DNA of 64,000 nt from Pseudovibrio denitrificans JCM 12308. GTDB lineage: Bacteria; Pseudomonadota; Alphaproteobacteria; Rhizobiales; Stappiaceae. Positions within the stretch are counted from its first letter, which is position 1. Each line of letters starts with the position of its first letter. The translations under genes were made by a program, and so were the position numbers. The stretch spans positions 1 through 64,000 of the forward strand of contig NZ_BAZK01000022.1 in NCBI RefSeq assembly GCF_001310815.1. Direction: 5' to 3'. Below, in pieces: positions 8,666 to 17,463 of this stretch. A model generated the notes under the pieces. That model made no database searches, was not told the DNA's origin, and saw only the letters and a list, made by a program, of their open reading frames with translations.

Positions 8666-9258
8666 TTCTTCAGCACCTCGATGTCACGAAGGAAGGACAG
8701 GAGGCTGAGGAGAGGGAGGCCAAGAACTGTGAAGTAGTCGCCTTCAATCTTCTCAAAGAGCTGAACGCCTTCTGCTTCCAGCTGATAAGCGCCAACGCTG
8801 GAGAGGATTTCGGTTCCGGTCTGCTCGATGTACCAATCCAGAAAATCTGCGGAGAGATCACGTACATGCAGGATCGCTGTTGAAATGCCTTCCCAAACAA
8901 CTTCGCCGTCTTTCACCACGCAAGCTGCAGAGTGAAGGGCATGGCTTTTGCCTGAAAAGCTTTCCAATTGTTTGCGAGCCGCTTTCAGATCTTCCGGCTT
9001 AACAAGGCGTTTTCCTTCAAAAGCCAGGATCTGATCCGCTCCGACTACGTAAGCACCGTGATTTCGTGCAGAAACTTCTTTCGCTTTCGCAACGGACAAT
9101 TTGGCTGCAATAGTTTCTGGGTCCACACCAGTGGAAAGCAATGGCTCTTCAATCTGACGCTCATCAACGTTAGCCGGGATACGATCAAAGATCAGGCCTG
9201 CATTTTCCAAGAGAGTCGCGCGAATTTTACTTCCGCTCGCTAATACCAGTCGAGTCAT
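8662..9258 (-). CDS. maf: Maf-family nucleotide pyrophosphatase
   Basis: House-cleaning pyrophosphatase of the Maf/HAM1 fold, acting on non-canonical or damaged nucleotides. LVLASGSKIRATLLENAGL is the signature at the N-terminus; VVGADQIL and KPEDLKAARKQLESFSGKSH follow. The ATG at 9258 gives 198 aa; a TTG at 9273 is possible but adds residues outside the family. Its stop overlaps the aroE start. Confidence 0.9.
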   Translation of the reverse strand: MTRLVLASGSKIRATLLENAGLIFDRIPANVDERQIEEPLLSTGVDPETIAAKLSVAKAKEVSARNHGAYVVGADQILAFEGKRLVKPEDLKAARKQLESFSGKSHALHSAACVVKDGEVVWEGISTAILHVRDLSADFLDWYIEQTGTEILSSVGAYQLEAEGVQLFEKIEGDYFTVLGLPLLSLLSFLRDIEVLKK

Positions 9259-9319
9259 ACTCTGCTTTCTCAATCTGAGGATTTCTTGTGCTGTTTATTG
9301 GGATAAAGCGCGATGCTTC

Positions 9320-10168
9320 TCAATATTCTTCTGTCTCTTTTTGCTCATTTTTATGCTTTCGGAGCAAATCCATGATCTCTGCGGCCGTTTCTTCAATAGA
9401 ACGGCGAGTTACATCGATCAGAGGCCAGCCATTTTCAGCGCACAACCGTTTCGACATCGCAATCTCCTTGGCGATTGATTTGCGGTCAACGTAGGTGTCG
9501 TTATCAGTTTTGGCATCGAGCGAAAGAATACGGTTCTGGCGAATATCCCGAATTCGTTCTGCGGTGGCCATCAGGCCCACCACAAGGGGTTTCCTAGCTT
9601 TCAGAAGCTGGCGGGGAGGGCGCATGTTGGGAATAAGCGGAATATTGGCCGCTTTGATGCCCCTGTTTGCCAGATAGATGGATGTGGGCGTTTTTGAGGT
9701 TCGGCTGATGCCGACAAGAATAACGTCTGCTTCTTCCAAAACCCCAGCGATTTGGCCGTCATCATGCAACATGGTGTAGTTCATAGCTTCCATTCGCTGG
9801 AAGTATTCCTCATCCATCACGTGCTGTCCGCCAACGCGCCACGTTTCTGTGACGTTCAGATAGCTATGGAAGACCTGATAGACGGGTTTGAGAACATTCA
9901 CACATGGCAGACCAAGATCCTGACATTTGCGCTCCAAGCGGCGGGCATAGGATTGTTCCACAAGTGTGTAGAGTACGATTCCGGGAGCAGATTCAATCTC
10001 TTCGAGGACTCTACTCAACTGTTTGTCATGACGGATCAGCGGATAAACGTGCTCAATAGGCTGAATATTCTCATATTGCGCGGTCGCAGCCCGCACAATT
10101 GTCATCAAAGTTTCGCCCGTTGAATCCGAAACCATGTGTAAATGGAAATAGTTAGAGTGGTTACCCAA
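9320..10168 (-). CDS. ppsR: Pyruvate, water dikinase regulatory protein (DUF299)
   Basis: Bifunctional kinase/pyrophosphorylase family that regulates PEP synthase or PPDK by ADP-dependent phosphorylation. FHLHMVSDSTGETL is the N-terminal signature, and GISRTSKTPTSIYLANRG is the P-loop-like motif of the family. Length is 282 aa. It is divergent from hemE across a 427-base gap, the same arrangement that brackets Cori in Caulobacter. Gene symbol use varies (ppsR, ydiA, yqfL). Confidence 0.88.
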   Translation of the reverse strand: MGNHSNYFHLHMVSDSTGETLMTIVRAATAQYENIQPIEHVYPLIRHDKQLSRVLEEIESAPGIVLYTLVEQSYARRLERKCQDLGLPCVNVLKPVYQVFHSYLNVTETWRVGGQHVMDEEYFQRMEAMNYTMLHDDGQIAGVLEEADVILVGISRTSKTPTSIYLANRGIKAANIPLIPNMRPPRQLLKARKPLVVGLMATAERIRDIRQNRILSLDAKTDNDTYVDRKSIAKEIAMSKRLCAENGWPLIDVTRRSIEETAAEIMDLLRKHKNEQKETEEY

Positions 10169-10595
10169 GGTATCATCCTCAACATTCCTGAGAGATCAGG
10201 GATAACTACCCAAATCTCACTGTGCTTCCAAATTAATGCCCGTTGACCCTAATCCGTCAACAATTCCATATTTTGAGAATACTGATTTCGAAACGACTTG
10301 GATAAACGGGATTGCACATTGCCCACGCAAAAGATTCACAGCACAGCTTACGGGATAAACTGTGATCTGTGGTTATTTTCCAGATTGTAACCCATTGAAT
10401 CTTTAGAAAAAACAATTTGTTTTCGACTCCTGTTGAGAGTCTTGGTTGAATTTGATCTTTGACTTTTCCTATTTGGGTTTTCTCAGTTAGGAATTGTGGA
10501 ACGAAATTGATCCCTGCTATTCACTCACTAATAGAAATAGAAACTTCCTCTAAAGAGGATTCTTTTTAAGCAGGCTTGGGAAAAAGAGGCGATTT
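10169..10595. other. Probable chromosome replication origin (oriC)
   Basis: A 427-base AT-rich gap with no gene between divergent ppsR and hemE, the exact position of oriC in Caulobacter and Rickettsia. It contains five GANTC (CcrM) sites, at 10333, 10397, 10425, 10437 and 10558, where about one or two would be expected by chance. DnaA-box-like matches with two mismatches occur at 10368-10376 (TGTGGTTAT) and as TTGGATAAA near 10299. There is no perfect TTATNCACA box, so the call rests on gene context, GANTC density and the nearby parS cluster. Confidence 0.6.
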
Positions 10596-11624
10596 ATGGA
10601 ATCTCATGAAAGAGCGGTAATGCGCGTTTTGGCAGGCGAGAAACTTGAACGCCCACCAATCTGGATGATGCGTCAAGCAGGCCGCTATTTGCCTGAGTAC
10701 AGAGCCGAGCGCGCAAAGGCTCCGAACTTTCTGGACTTCTGTTACAACACCGATCTTGCAACAGAGGTTACTCTCCAACCAATTCGCCGGTATGGCTTTG
10801 ATGCTGCCATCCTATTTTCTGACATCTTCGTTGTTCCAGATGCGCTTGGCTACCCTGTAAATTTTGAGGAGGGTCGAGGACCAGTTCTCGAACCACTTTC
10901 TATCGAACAGGTTGAAAAGCTTGATCAAGCTAGGACGATGGAGCATTTGGCTCCTGTTATTGCCACAGTTGAGCGTCTGAGAGCGGAGCTACCGACTGAA
11001 ACCACCCTTCTGGGCTTCTGCGGAGCCCCGTGGACGGTTGCTTGCTACTCAGTGGCAGGTCACACCACCCAGGACCAAGTTGCCGCTCGTATCGGCTCCT
11101 ACAAGGATCCTGCGCTGCTTACTGCTTTCATTGATCAGCTCGTTGAAGCTTCCATCACTTATCTGGTGGCTCAGTTGGATGGCGGTGCTGATGCGCTGCA
11201 GATCTTTGACACCTGGGCAGGTGTTCTGGATGACATCGGATTTGAGCAGTGGTCTGTTGGCCCGACCCGCAAGATCGTTGATGGCGTGAAGGCTCAGCGT
11301 CCGAACGCAAAGATCATTGGTTTCCCGAAAGCATCAGCAGCTCGTTTGAAGCGCTATGTTGAAGGCACTGGCGTTGATGCTGTCGGTCTGGACTGGACTG
11401 TTCCGGCTGAAGTTGCTCAAGAAATCCAGAAAATTGTGCCTGTTCAGGGAAATATGGATCCAATGCGTCTTGTTGCCGGTGGACGTGCGCTTGAAACTGG
11501 AATAGATCACGCTCTCGAAGTTCTTGGTAATGGTCCGCACATCTTTAACCTTGGTCATGGCGTTGTTCCGCAAACTCCGCCAGAACATGTTGCTGAGATG
11601 GTAAAGCGGGTTAAAGGCCTGTAA
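10596..11624 (+). CDS. hemE: Uroporphyrinogen decarboxylase
   Basis: Decarboxylates the four acetate groups of uroporphyrinogen III in haem synthesis. The N-terminal signature PPIWMMRQAGRYLPEYR is present, and GFCGAPWTVACY is the second family motif. Length is 342 aa. It starts the plus-strand group hemE-hemJ-rho just right of the putative origin. A regulatory link to Irr is plausible but no Irr box was found. Confidence 0.96.
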   Translation: MESHERAVMRVLAGEKLERPPIWMMRQAGRYLPEYRAERAKAPNFLDFCYNTDLATEVTLQPIRRYGFDAAILFSDIFVVPDALGYPVNFEEGRGPVLEPLSIEQVEKLDQARTMEHLAPVIATVERLRAELPTETTLLGFCGAPWTVACYSVAGHTTQDQVAARIGSYKDPALLTAFIDQLVEASITYLVAQLDGGADALQIFDTWAGVLDDIGFEQWSVGPTRKIVDGVKAQRPNAKIIGFPKASAARLKRYVEGTGVDAVGLDWTVPAEVAQEIQKIVPVQGNMDPMRLVAGGRALETGIDHALEVLGNGPHIFNLGHGVVPQTPPEHVAEMVKRVKGL

Positions 11625-11653
11625 GCAGCACTGAAGAATTAGAGGCGCGGATT

Positions 11654-12082
11654 ATGGAAGATGCATATTCCTGGGCGAAGTCCCTACACATTATTTCTGT
11701 GATCGCCTGGATGGCGGGTTTGTTCTACCTGCCGCGCCTTTTTGTTTATCACACAACCGCTGAGATCGGTTCTGATAAGAGCGAGACCTTCAAAATCATG
11801 GAGCGCCGGTTGCTTAAAGCGATCATGGCCCCTTCCATGATGGCCACATGGATTTTCGGATTGTGGCTGGTTTATCTGCTCGATGCGTATTTTGATCTTT
11901 GGTTTATGCTGAAGTTTTCGCTCGTAATACTGATGACGATATATCACGTGATGCTTTCGCGTCATGTCACCAAGTTTGCGCAGGATCAAAATAAGAATAG
12001 TGAACGCTACTTTAGAATTATTAATGAAATACCGACACTATTAATGGTTGCAATTGTGTTCCTGGTGATATTTAAACCCTAG
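11654..12082 (+). CDS. hemJ: Protoporphyrinogen oxidase HemJ
   Basis: A 142-aa integral membrane protein of the HemJ (UPF0093) family, which oxidises protoporphyrinogen IX to protoporphyrin IX. The N-terminal KSLHIISVIAWMAGLFYLPRLFVYH has the conserved His and Arg, with about four transmembrane segments in all. The conserved pair R-R-L-L-K occurs at mid-protein. It lies 29 bases after hemE, so the two haem genes are likely co-transcribed. Confidence 0.92.
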   Translation: MEDAYSWAKSLHIISVIAWMAGLFYLPRLFVYHTTAEIGSDKSETFKIMERRLLKAIMAPSMMATWIFGLWLVYLLDAYFDLWFMLKFSLVILMTIYHVMLSRHVTKFAQDQNKNSERYFRIINEIPTLLMVAIVFLVIFKP

Positions 12083-12347
12083 GTGATCCGAACTTTCGGA
12101 AACTAATATTGAAAAATTAGGAGAATTAGTGGGCAATAAGCACTTGCCGAATTGAATTCGATTAGTTATTGTCCCCGCAACTTCACGATGCAGCTTGAGT
12201 GATCACTGATCTCCTGGTGATTATCGAAGGTCGATTAAATTCGAATCCAGGTGAGCTGCAATTCCCCCCTAACGTTTAGAGTTCGAAAGTTCTTCAGCCT
12301 GATAAGCTAAAGCAAGTCTAGAACCCTTAGTAAAGACGATCCTATTG

Positions 12348-13613
12348 ATGCGGGAAATGAAACTCAGAGACCTTAAATCCAAAACCCCAACTGAACTCCT
12401 TGCATTCGCTGAGGAGCATGAAGTTGAAAATGCAAGCACCATGCGTAAACAGGAGCTTCTGTTTGCCATTCTTAAAAGACTTGCAGAACAAGATATTGAA
12501 ATCATCGGCGAAGGTGTCGTAGAGGTCCTCCAAGATGGATTTGGATTCCTCCGTTCACCAGATGCAAACTACTTGCCGGGCCCCGATGATATTTACGTTT
12601 CTCCTTCACAGATCCGACGCTTTTCTCTGCGCACCGGTGATACTGTAGAAGGTCAGATCCGTAGTCCTAAAGAAGGTGAGCGTTACTTCGCCCTTCTGAA
12701 GGTCAACAAAATCAACTTTGAAGACCCTGAAAAGGCGCGTCACAAAGTTCATTTTGACAACCTCACACCGCTTTACCCTGATGAACGTTTCAATCTTGAG
12801 ATTGAGAACAACACATCAAAAGATATCTCTGCTCGCATCATTGATCTGGTTGCGCCGCTTGGTAAAGGTCAGCGCGCACTGATTACTGCACCGCCTCGTA
12901 CCGGTAAGACAGTATTCTTGCAGAATATCGCGAATTCCATCACTACCAATCACCCAGAGTGTTACCTGATCGTTCTTCTGATCGACGAACGCCCGGAAGA
13001 GGTGACGGACATGCAGCGCACCGTGAATGGTGAAGTTGTGTCTTCCACCTTTGATGAGCCAGCTTCGCGTCACGTTCAGGTTGCTGAAATGGTAATTGAG
13101 AAGGCAAAACGTCTGACCGAACATGGTCGTGATGTTGTGATCCTTCTGGACTCCATTACGCGTCTTGGCCGTGCCTACAACACCGTTGTGCCTTCCTCCG
13201 GTAAGGTTCTGACTGGTGGTGTTGATGCAAACGCCCTGCAGCGTCCTAAGCGCTTCTTCGGTGCTGCCCGTAACATTGAAGAGGGTGGCTCTCTGACCAT
13301 CATCGCAACGGCTCTGATCGATACCGGCAGCCGTATGGATGAGGTTATCTTCGAAGAATTTAAAGGTACTGGTAACTCCGAGATTATCCTGGATCGTAAG
13401 ATCTCTGATAAGCGCGTGTTCCCAGCCGTTGATATTCAGCGCTCCGGTACTCGTAAGGAAGAACTTCTTGTTCCTGCTGATAAGCTCAAGAAGACTTTCG
13501 TTCTGCGTCGTATTCTCAGCCAGATGGGTACTGTTGATGCCGTTGAGTTCCTGCTCGACAAGCTGCGTCAGACCAAGTCCAACGATGATTTCTTCGACTC
13601 CATGAACACATAA
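12348..13613 (+). CDS. rho: Transcription termination factor Rho
   Basis: Hexameric RNA-dependent ATPase helicase. The N-terminal MKLRDLKSKTPTELLAFAEE, then the cold-shock RNA-binding fold (GFGFLRSP), the Walker A motif TAPPRTGKTVFL, Walker B VVILLDSITRL, the Q-loop ALQRPKRFFGAARN and the R-loop region are all visible. The ATG at 12348 gives 421 aa; ATG 12357 is an alternative. The 265-base leader upstream could hold the autoregulatory region known for rho genes, but no specific element is evident. Confidence 0.96.
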   Translation: MREMKLRDLKSKTPTELLAFAEEHEVENASTMRKQELLFAILKRLAEQDIEIIGEGVVEVLQDGFGFLRSPDANYLPGPDDIYVSPSQIRRFSLRTGDTVEGQIRSPKEGERYFALLKVNKINFEDPEKARHKVHFDNLTPLYPDERFNLEIENNTSKDISARIIDLVAPLGKGQRALITAPPRTGKTVFLQNIANSITTNHPECYLIVLLIDERPEEVTDMQRTVNGEVVSSTFDEPASRHVQVAEMVIEKAKRLTEHGRDVVILLDSITRLGRAYNTVVPSSGKVLTGGVDANALQRPKRFFGAARNIEEGGSLTIIATALIDTGSRMDEVIFEEFKGTGNSEIILDRKISDKRVFPAVDIQRSGTRKEELLVPADKLKKTFVLRRILSQMGTVDAVEFLLDKLRQTKSNDDFFDSMNT

Positions 13614-13637
13614 GTTTATTGGAAACCGAATTTATCG

Positions 13638-13672
13638 GCCCCGCTCGCCAATTCGGTGAGCGGGGCTTTTTT
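13638..13672 (+). terminator. Rho-independent terminator after rho
   Basis: GCCCCGCTCGCC pairs with GGTGAGCGGGGC around an AATTC loop, then a T-rich tail. Strong GC stem. Confidence 0.92.
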
Positions 13673-13832
13673 GTTTTGAACTCAATGTATTTGAATAAAA
13701 TTATCTACCAGCGAACTGCTGCAACTTCGGGGAAGGGTACGAAGTTTAATATCTGCCGCAAATGAGTTTTTGTTCTCAATGAGATACGCCATTCATTTGA
13801 GAACCTTGATAGCCAGTTTAGATGAGACGCAT

Positions 13833-14453
13833 ATGAAACTAGCAGCTTTAGATAAATGTCCGCGTATTGAAACTGATCGACTTGTTTTGCGTAAGTGGGA
13901 ACCGCGGGATTTAGATGGTCTTTATCGTCTTAATACTGATCCAAAGGTCGGGGAATTTTTCCGAACCTTAAACTCACCGGAAGAAACACCTTTTCTGCTG
14001 GAAGTCCATTTATTGAAGCAACAGAAAGATGGTTTCTGTTTTCCTGTTATCGAAGATAAGGCTACAGGGGCTTTTCTTGGGTTCTGCGGGTTTAACGTTC
14101 CTTTGTACCAAGAGCCTCTGTTTTTTGAGCCATGTATTGAAATGGGCTGGTGTCTTATCCCTGAAGCCTGGGGGAAGGGGATTGCAGTTGAAGCGGCTAA
14201 CATCTGGCTTAAATTCGGATTCGAAACACTGCAATTTGAAGAAGTTGTCTCCTTTACTGTTGTTCAAAATCTCCGATCGCGGCGCGTCATGGAGAAGCTT
14301 GGAATGATCCATGATCCAGCTGAAGACTTTGACTTTCCCGGTGTTGAGACTGATGATCCCTTATGTCGGCATGCTTTGTACCGGCTTTCTAAAGAGCAAT
14401 ATTTTAGGCATTTAAATGACACAGATATTGATAGAGAGGTGCCCGCGGGTTGA
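13833..14453 (+). CDS. GNAT N-acetyltransferase, array copy 1 of 6
   Basis: RimJ/RimL-type acetyltransferase. The family template is seen in every copy: ETDRLVLRKWEPRDLDGL near the N-terminus, then the acetyl-CoA loop IPEAWGKGIAVEAA, then FGFETLQFEEVVSFT and RRVMEKLGM. It is the most divergent copy and the longest at the C-terminus (206 aa). The ATG at 13833 is chosen because it aligns with the starts of the other copies; a start at 13770 would add 21 unmatched residues. It overlaps copy 2 by 38 bases. The substrate is unknown; relatives acetylate N-terminal amines of proteins or small molecules. Confidence 0.85.
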   Translation: MKLAALDKCPRIETDRLVLRKWEPRDLDGLYRLNTDPKVGEFFRTLNSPEETPFLLEVHLLKQQKDGFCFPVIEDKATGAFLGFCGFNVPLYQEPLFFEPCIEMGWCLIPEAWGKGIAVEAANIWLKFGFETLQFEEVVSFTVVQNLRSRRVMEKLGMIHDPAEDFDFPGVETDDPLCRHALYRLSKEQYFRHLNDTDIDREVPAG

Positions 14454-15006
14454 GACTGAGAGGCTTGTTCTGCGGAAGTGGGAGGAGCGGGATTTGGATG
14501 GGGTGATCCGCATGAATGGGGATCCGAGGGTGATGGAGTTTTTCCCATCGCTGCATTCTCCGGAGGAAGCTTGTCGGTATCTTGAGATTAGTCTTCAGCA
14601 GCAAGAGAAGCATGGGTTTTGTTTTCCCGTGGTGGAAGATAAAGAGACGGGTGCCTTCCTTGGGTTCTGTGGTCTTAATGTTCCGGGCTACAGTGATCCT
14701 CTTCCATGTGAGCCTTGTGTTGAGATTGGTTGGCGTCTTATCCCTGAGGCGTGGGGAAAGGGCATTGCTGTTGAAGCGGCAAGGTTCTGGCTTGGATTCG
14801 GATTCGAAACACTTCAGCTCGATGAAATTGTCGCCATTGTCGTTGTGCAAAATCGTAAGTCGCGACGGGTGATGGAGAAGCTTGGCATGAGGTATGATCC
14901 TGCTGAAGACTTCGACTTTCCTAATGTGCCCGTTGATGATCCCTTGTGCCGGCATGCGCTGTATCGGATTTCTGCAGAACAGTTTCTGACGCAAGCCAAT
15001 GGTTGA
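14416..15006 (+). CDS. GNAT N-acetyltransferase, array copy 2 of 6
   Basis: 196 aa, intact. It begins MTQILIERCPRVETERLVL, has the CoA loop IPEAWGKGIAVEAARFW and ends RISAEQFLTQANG. Its start lies inside copy 1 and its stop overlaps the start of copy 3 (ATGGTTGA), which suggests translational coupling along the array. It is visibly close to copy 5 at both protein and DNA level. Confidence 0.87.
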   Translation: MTQILIERCPRVETERLVLRKWEERDLDGVIRMNGDPRVMEFFPSLHSPEEACRYLEISLQQQEKHGFCFPVVEDKETGAFLGFCGLNVPGYSDPLPCEPCVEIGWRLIPEAWGKGIAVEAARFWLGFGFETLQLDEIVAIVVVQNRKSRRVMEKLGMRYDPAEDFDFPNVPVDDPLCRHALYRISAEQFLTQANG

Positions 15007-15583
15007 GGCTGTGATTGACTGTTGTCCGCGCCTTACTACAGAGCGATTTGTTTTGCGGAAGTGGGAAGCGCGCGATCTGGATGGCTTGGCGGAGATGAAT
15101 GCTGATCCGAGGGTGATGGAGTTTTACCCGTCGGTTCTGTCTTATGCTGAGAGTGAGAGTATGCTGGCGCGTTACATGGATGCGCAGCAACAGGATGGGG
15201 TTTGCTTTTCGGTTATCTCTGAAAAGGGAAGTGAACGCTTTTTGGGATATTGCGGGTTGAAGGTTCCCGGTTATCAGGATCATCTCGCATTTGGTCCCTG
15301 TGTTGAAATCGGTTGGCGGCTCTTACACAATGAGTGGGGAAAAGGGATCGCGACAGAAGCCGCACAAACGTGGCTTAGATTCGGACTCGAAACTCTTCAG
15401 CTCAACGAGATTGTCAGCTTCACTCCCATACAGAACCATCGCTCTGAGAAGGTAATGCAGCGTCTTGGGATGGAGCGCATTGGAGAGTTTGAACATCCTA
15501 TGCTTGAGGATGGGCACAGGCTCAAAAGGCAAGTGCTCTACAAAATGACAGGGCAACGGTACTTGGGGCAGGGGCATGATTGA
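14999..15583 (+). CDS. GNAT N-acetyltransferase, array copy 3 of 6
   Basis: 194 aa, intact. It starts MVEAVIDCCPRLTTERFVL. The CoA loop is changed slightly to HNEWGKGIATEAAQTW, and the segment before it (PGYQDHLAFGPCVEIGW) is divergent from the others. The last base group GGGCATGATTGA overlaps the start of copy 4. Some drift in the CoA and substrate loops suggests a different substrate preference, but this is inference. Confidence 0.85.
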   Translation: MVEAVIDCCPRLTTERFVLRKWEARDLDGLAEMNADPRVMEFYPSVLSYAESESMLARYMDAQQQDGVCFSVISEKGSERFLGYCGLKVPGYQDHLAFGPCVEIGWRLLHNEWGKGIATEAAQTWLRFGLETLQLNEIVSFTPIQNHRSEKVMQRLGMERIGEFEHPMLEDGHRLKRQVLYKMTGQRYLGQGHD

Positions 15584-16165
15584 AGATGTAATCGATAAAT
15601 CTCCGCGTATTGAGACGGAGCGTTTGGTGTTGCGGAAATGGGAGATGCGAGATTTGGAGGGTCTCGTTGGGATGAACGCAGATCCGACGGTCATGGAGTT
15701 CTTTCCTGCAGTGATGTCCAGGTAGGATAGTGAGCGGATGTTTGAGCGTCTCTTGTTCAAGCAGGAGAAGTTTGGCTTTGGTACGCCTGTGGTCGAGGAG
15801 AAGGTCACAGGGAGGTTTCTGGGGTTGTGTGGGCTTGGGTGCCGACCTATCCAGAACCGCTGCCCTTCGACCCCTGTGTGGAGATTGGATGGCGTTTGAT
15901 ACCTGATGCATGGGGGAGGGGAGTTGCTCAGGAAGCAGCAAGGATCTGGCTTAGATTCGGGTTCGAAACTCTCCAGCTCAATGAGGTTGTGAGCTTCACG
16001 TCCCGCATCAATTGGCGCTCTGAAAAAGTCATGCAGAGACTAGGTATGCTGCGGGATGCTTCAGGGGACTTTGATCACCCGCTGATCGAGGACGGACATC
16101 CATTGAAGCCGCATGTTTTGTATCGCCTTTCAAAGGATCAGTTCCGGGAGCAGGCACATGGTTGA
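15576..16165 (+). pseudogene. GNAT N-acetyltransferase, array copy 4 of 6, disrupted
   Basis: Begins MIEDVIDKSPRIETERLVL at 15576, overlapping the end of copy 3. It has an in-frame TAG at 15723, where neighbours keep a sense codon (VMSR-x-DSERM), and a separate frameshift at about 15838, after which IPTYPEP-like sequence and the CoA loop IPDAWGRGVAQEAARIW continue in the next frame to 16165. Two independent lesions make true decay more likely here than for other frameshifted genes in the window. Both ends stay aligned with the array spacing. Confidence 0.82.
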
Positions 16166-16748
16166 GACACTGATAGATAAATGTCCGCGTGTTGAGACTG
16201 AGCGCCTTGTTCTTCGCAAATGGCAAATGAGTGATCTGGATGGGCTGATCAAGCTGAACACTGATCCGAGAGTCATGGAGTTCTTTCGTAAAAGGCCTAG
16301 TGCTGAAGAAAGTGAGAGTGCTTTAAAGCGTGCCCTTCAACGGCAGGAAGAAGATGGGTTTTGTTTTCCCGTTGTTGAGGATAAACAGACTGGTGCCTTC
16401 CTCGGCTACTGCGGTTTAGCCATCCCTGCTTATGGCGGACCGTTGCCATTTGATCCTTGTGTCGAGATTGGCTGGCAGCTGATCCCGGAGACATGGGGGA
16501 AGGGGATTGCAGTTGAAGCGGCAAACTTCTGGCTTGGATTCGGGTTCGAAACTCTTCAGCTAAATGAAGTTGTGGCGTTCACTGTTGTTCAAAATCATAA
16601 GTCACGGCGCGTGATGGAGAAGCTTGGCATGGCTTATGATCCAGCTGAGGATTTTGATTTTCCGGGTGTGCCTGTTGAACATCCGCTATGCCGACATGTT
16701 TTGTATCGGCTTTCAAAGAAGATGTATTTGGAATGTGAAAATGGTTGA
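16158..16748 (+). CDS. GNAT N-acetyltransferase, array copy 5 of 6
   Basis: 196 aa, intact. It starts MVETLIDKCPRVETERLVL by ATGGTTGA overlap-type junction, and has IPETWGKGIAVEAANFW and RRVMEKLGMAYDPAEDFDF. The closest sibling appears to be copy 2, so copies 2 and 5 may reflect duplication of a block rather than single genes. Confidence 0.87.
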   Translation: MVETLIDKCPRVETERLVLRKWQMSDLDGLIKLNTDPRVMEFFRKRPSAEESESALKRALQRQEEDGFCFPVVEDKQTGAFLGYCGLAIPAYGGPLPFDPCVEIGWQLIPETWGKGIAVEAANFWLGFGFETLQLNEVVAFTVVQNHKSRRVMEKLGMAYDPAEDFDFPGVPVEHPLCRHVLYRLSKKMYLECENG

Positions 16749-17348
16749 GACATTAATTGATAAGTGCCCACGTATTGAGACTGAGCGACTTGTGTTGCGG
16801 AAGTGGGAAGAGCGGGATCTGGACGGATTGGTTGAGATGAACTCTGATCCACGTGTGATGGAATTCTTCCCGGATGTGATGTCTCGCGATGAGAGTGCTC
16901 ATATGCTTGAGCGGTTGATGGCTAAGCAGGATGAGTTGGGTTTTGCATGTCCTGTTGTAGAAGACCGAGCATCAGGACGGTTTCTTGGCTTTTGTGGTTT
17001 GAACATTCCAACCTATCCAAAGCCGCTTCCATTTGATCCATGTGTTGAGATTGGCTGGCGACTGATCCTGATGCATGGGGAAAGGGCGTGGCGCAGGAAG
17101 CTGCAAAGATCTGGCTTGGATTCGGGTTCGAAACTCTTGAGGCTGATGAGATTGTTGCTTTCACCACTGAGACGAACTGGCGGTCACAAAAGCTGATGCA
17201 GCGTCTGGGTATGGAGAGAAACCCAGCTGATGATTTTGATCATCCAATGCTGGAGGAGGGACACCCTCTGCTACGGCATGTGCTTTATCGCTTGAACAAG
17301 GATCGTTTTGAAAGCGTATCCAAGAGCTGGAGTGATGGGAAAGCTTGA
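16741..17348 (+). CDS. GNAT N-acetyltransferase, array copy 6 of 6, frameshifted
   Basis: Starts MVETLIDKCPRIETERLVL at 16741, overlapping the stop of copy 5. The reading frame breaks at about 17067, where ATCCTGATGC would need one more C to give the conserved IPDAWGKGVAQEAAKIW seen in the next frame. The corrected gene has 203 codons and a longer tail than its siblings. The rest is well conserved, so I favour a sequence error. Confidence 0.83.
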
Positions 17349-17372
17349 ACAGGCTTCCTGTGAAATCTGTGA

Positions 17373-17388
17373 TGTTTCACGTGAATCA
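17373..17388. other. parS site 1
   Basis: TGTTTCACGTGAATCA, one mismatch to the ParB-binding consensus TGTTTCACGTGAAACA. It lies in the gap between the GNAT array and the DUF255 gene, 27 bases from the terminator. Confidence 0.85.
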
Positions 17389-17414
17389 CCCATACTTTCA
17401 GAAGTCTAAATAGC

Positions 17415-17448
17415 AACGCTGACTCACGTGAAACTGTGAGTCAGCGTT
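17415..17448. terminator. Bidirectional terminator containing a parS-like core
   Basis: A perfect 13-bp stem: AACGCTGACTCAC (17415-17427), loop GTGAAACT, GTGAGTCAGCGTT (17436-17448), between the convergent GNAT array and the DUF255 gene. The left arm plus the loop reads TGACTCACGTGAAACT (17420-17435), three mismatches from the parS consensus. Confidence 0.82.
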
Positions 17449-17463
17449 TAATTTATCTGCAGA

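Noticed and set aside
16141..16160. In-frame ATG 16113 as the start of GNAT copy 5
   Set aside because: The family start MVETLIDKCPR and the overlap junction point to 16158 instead.
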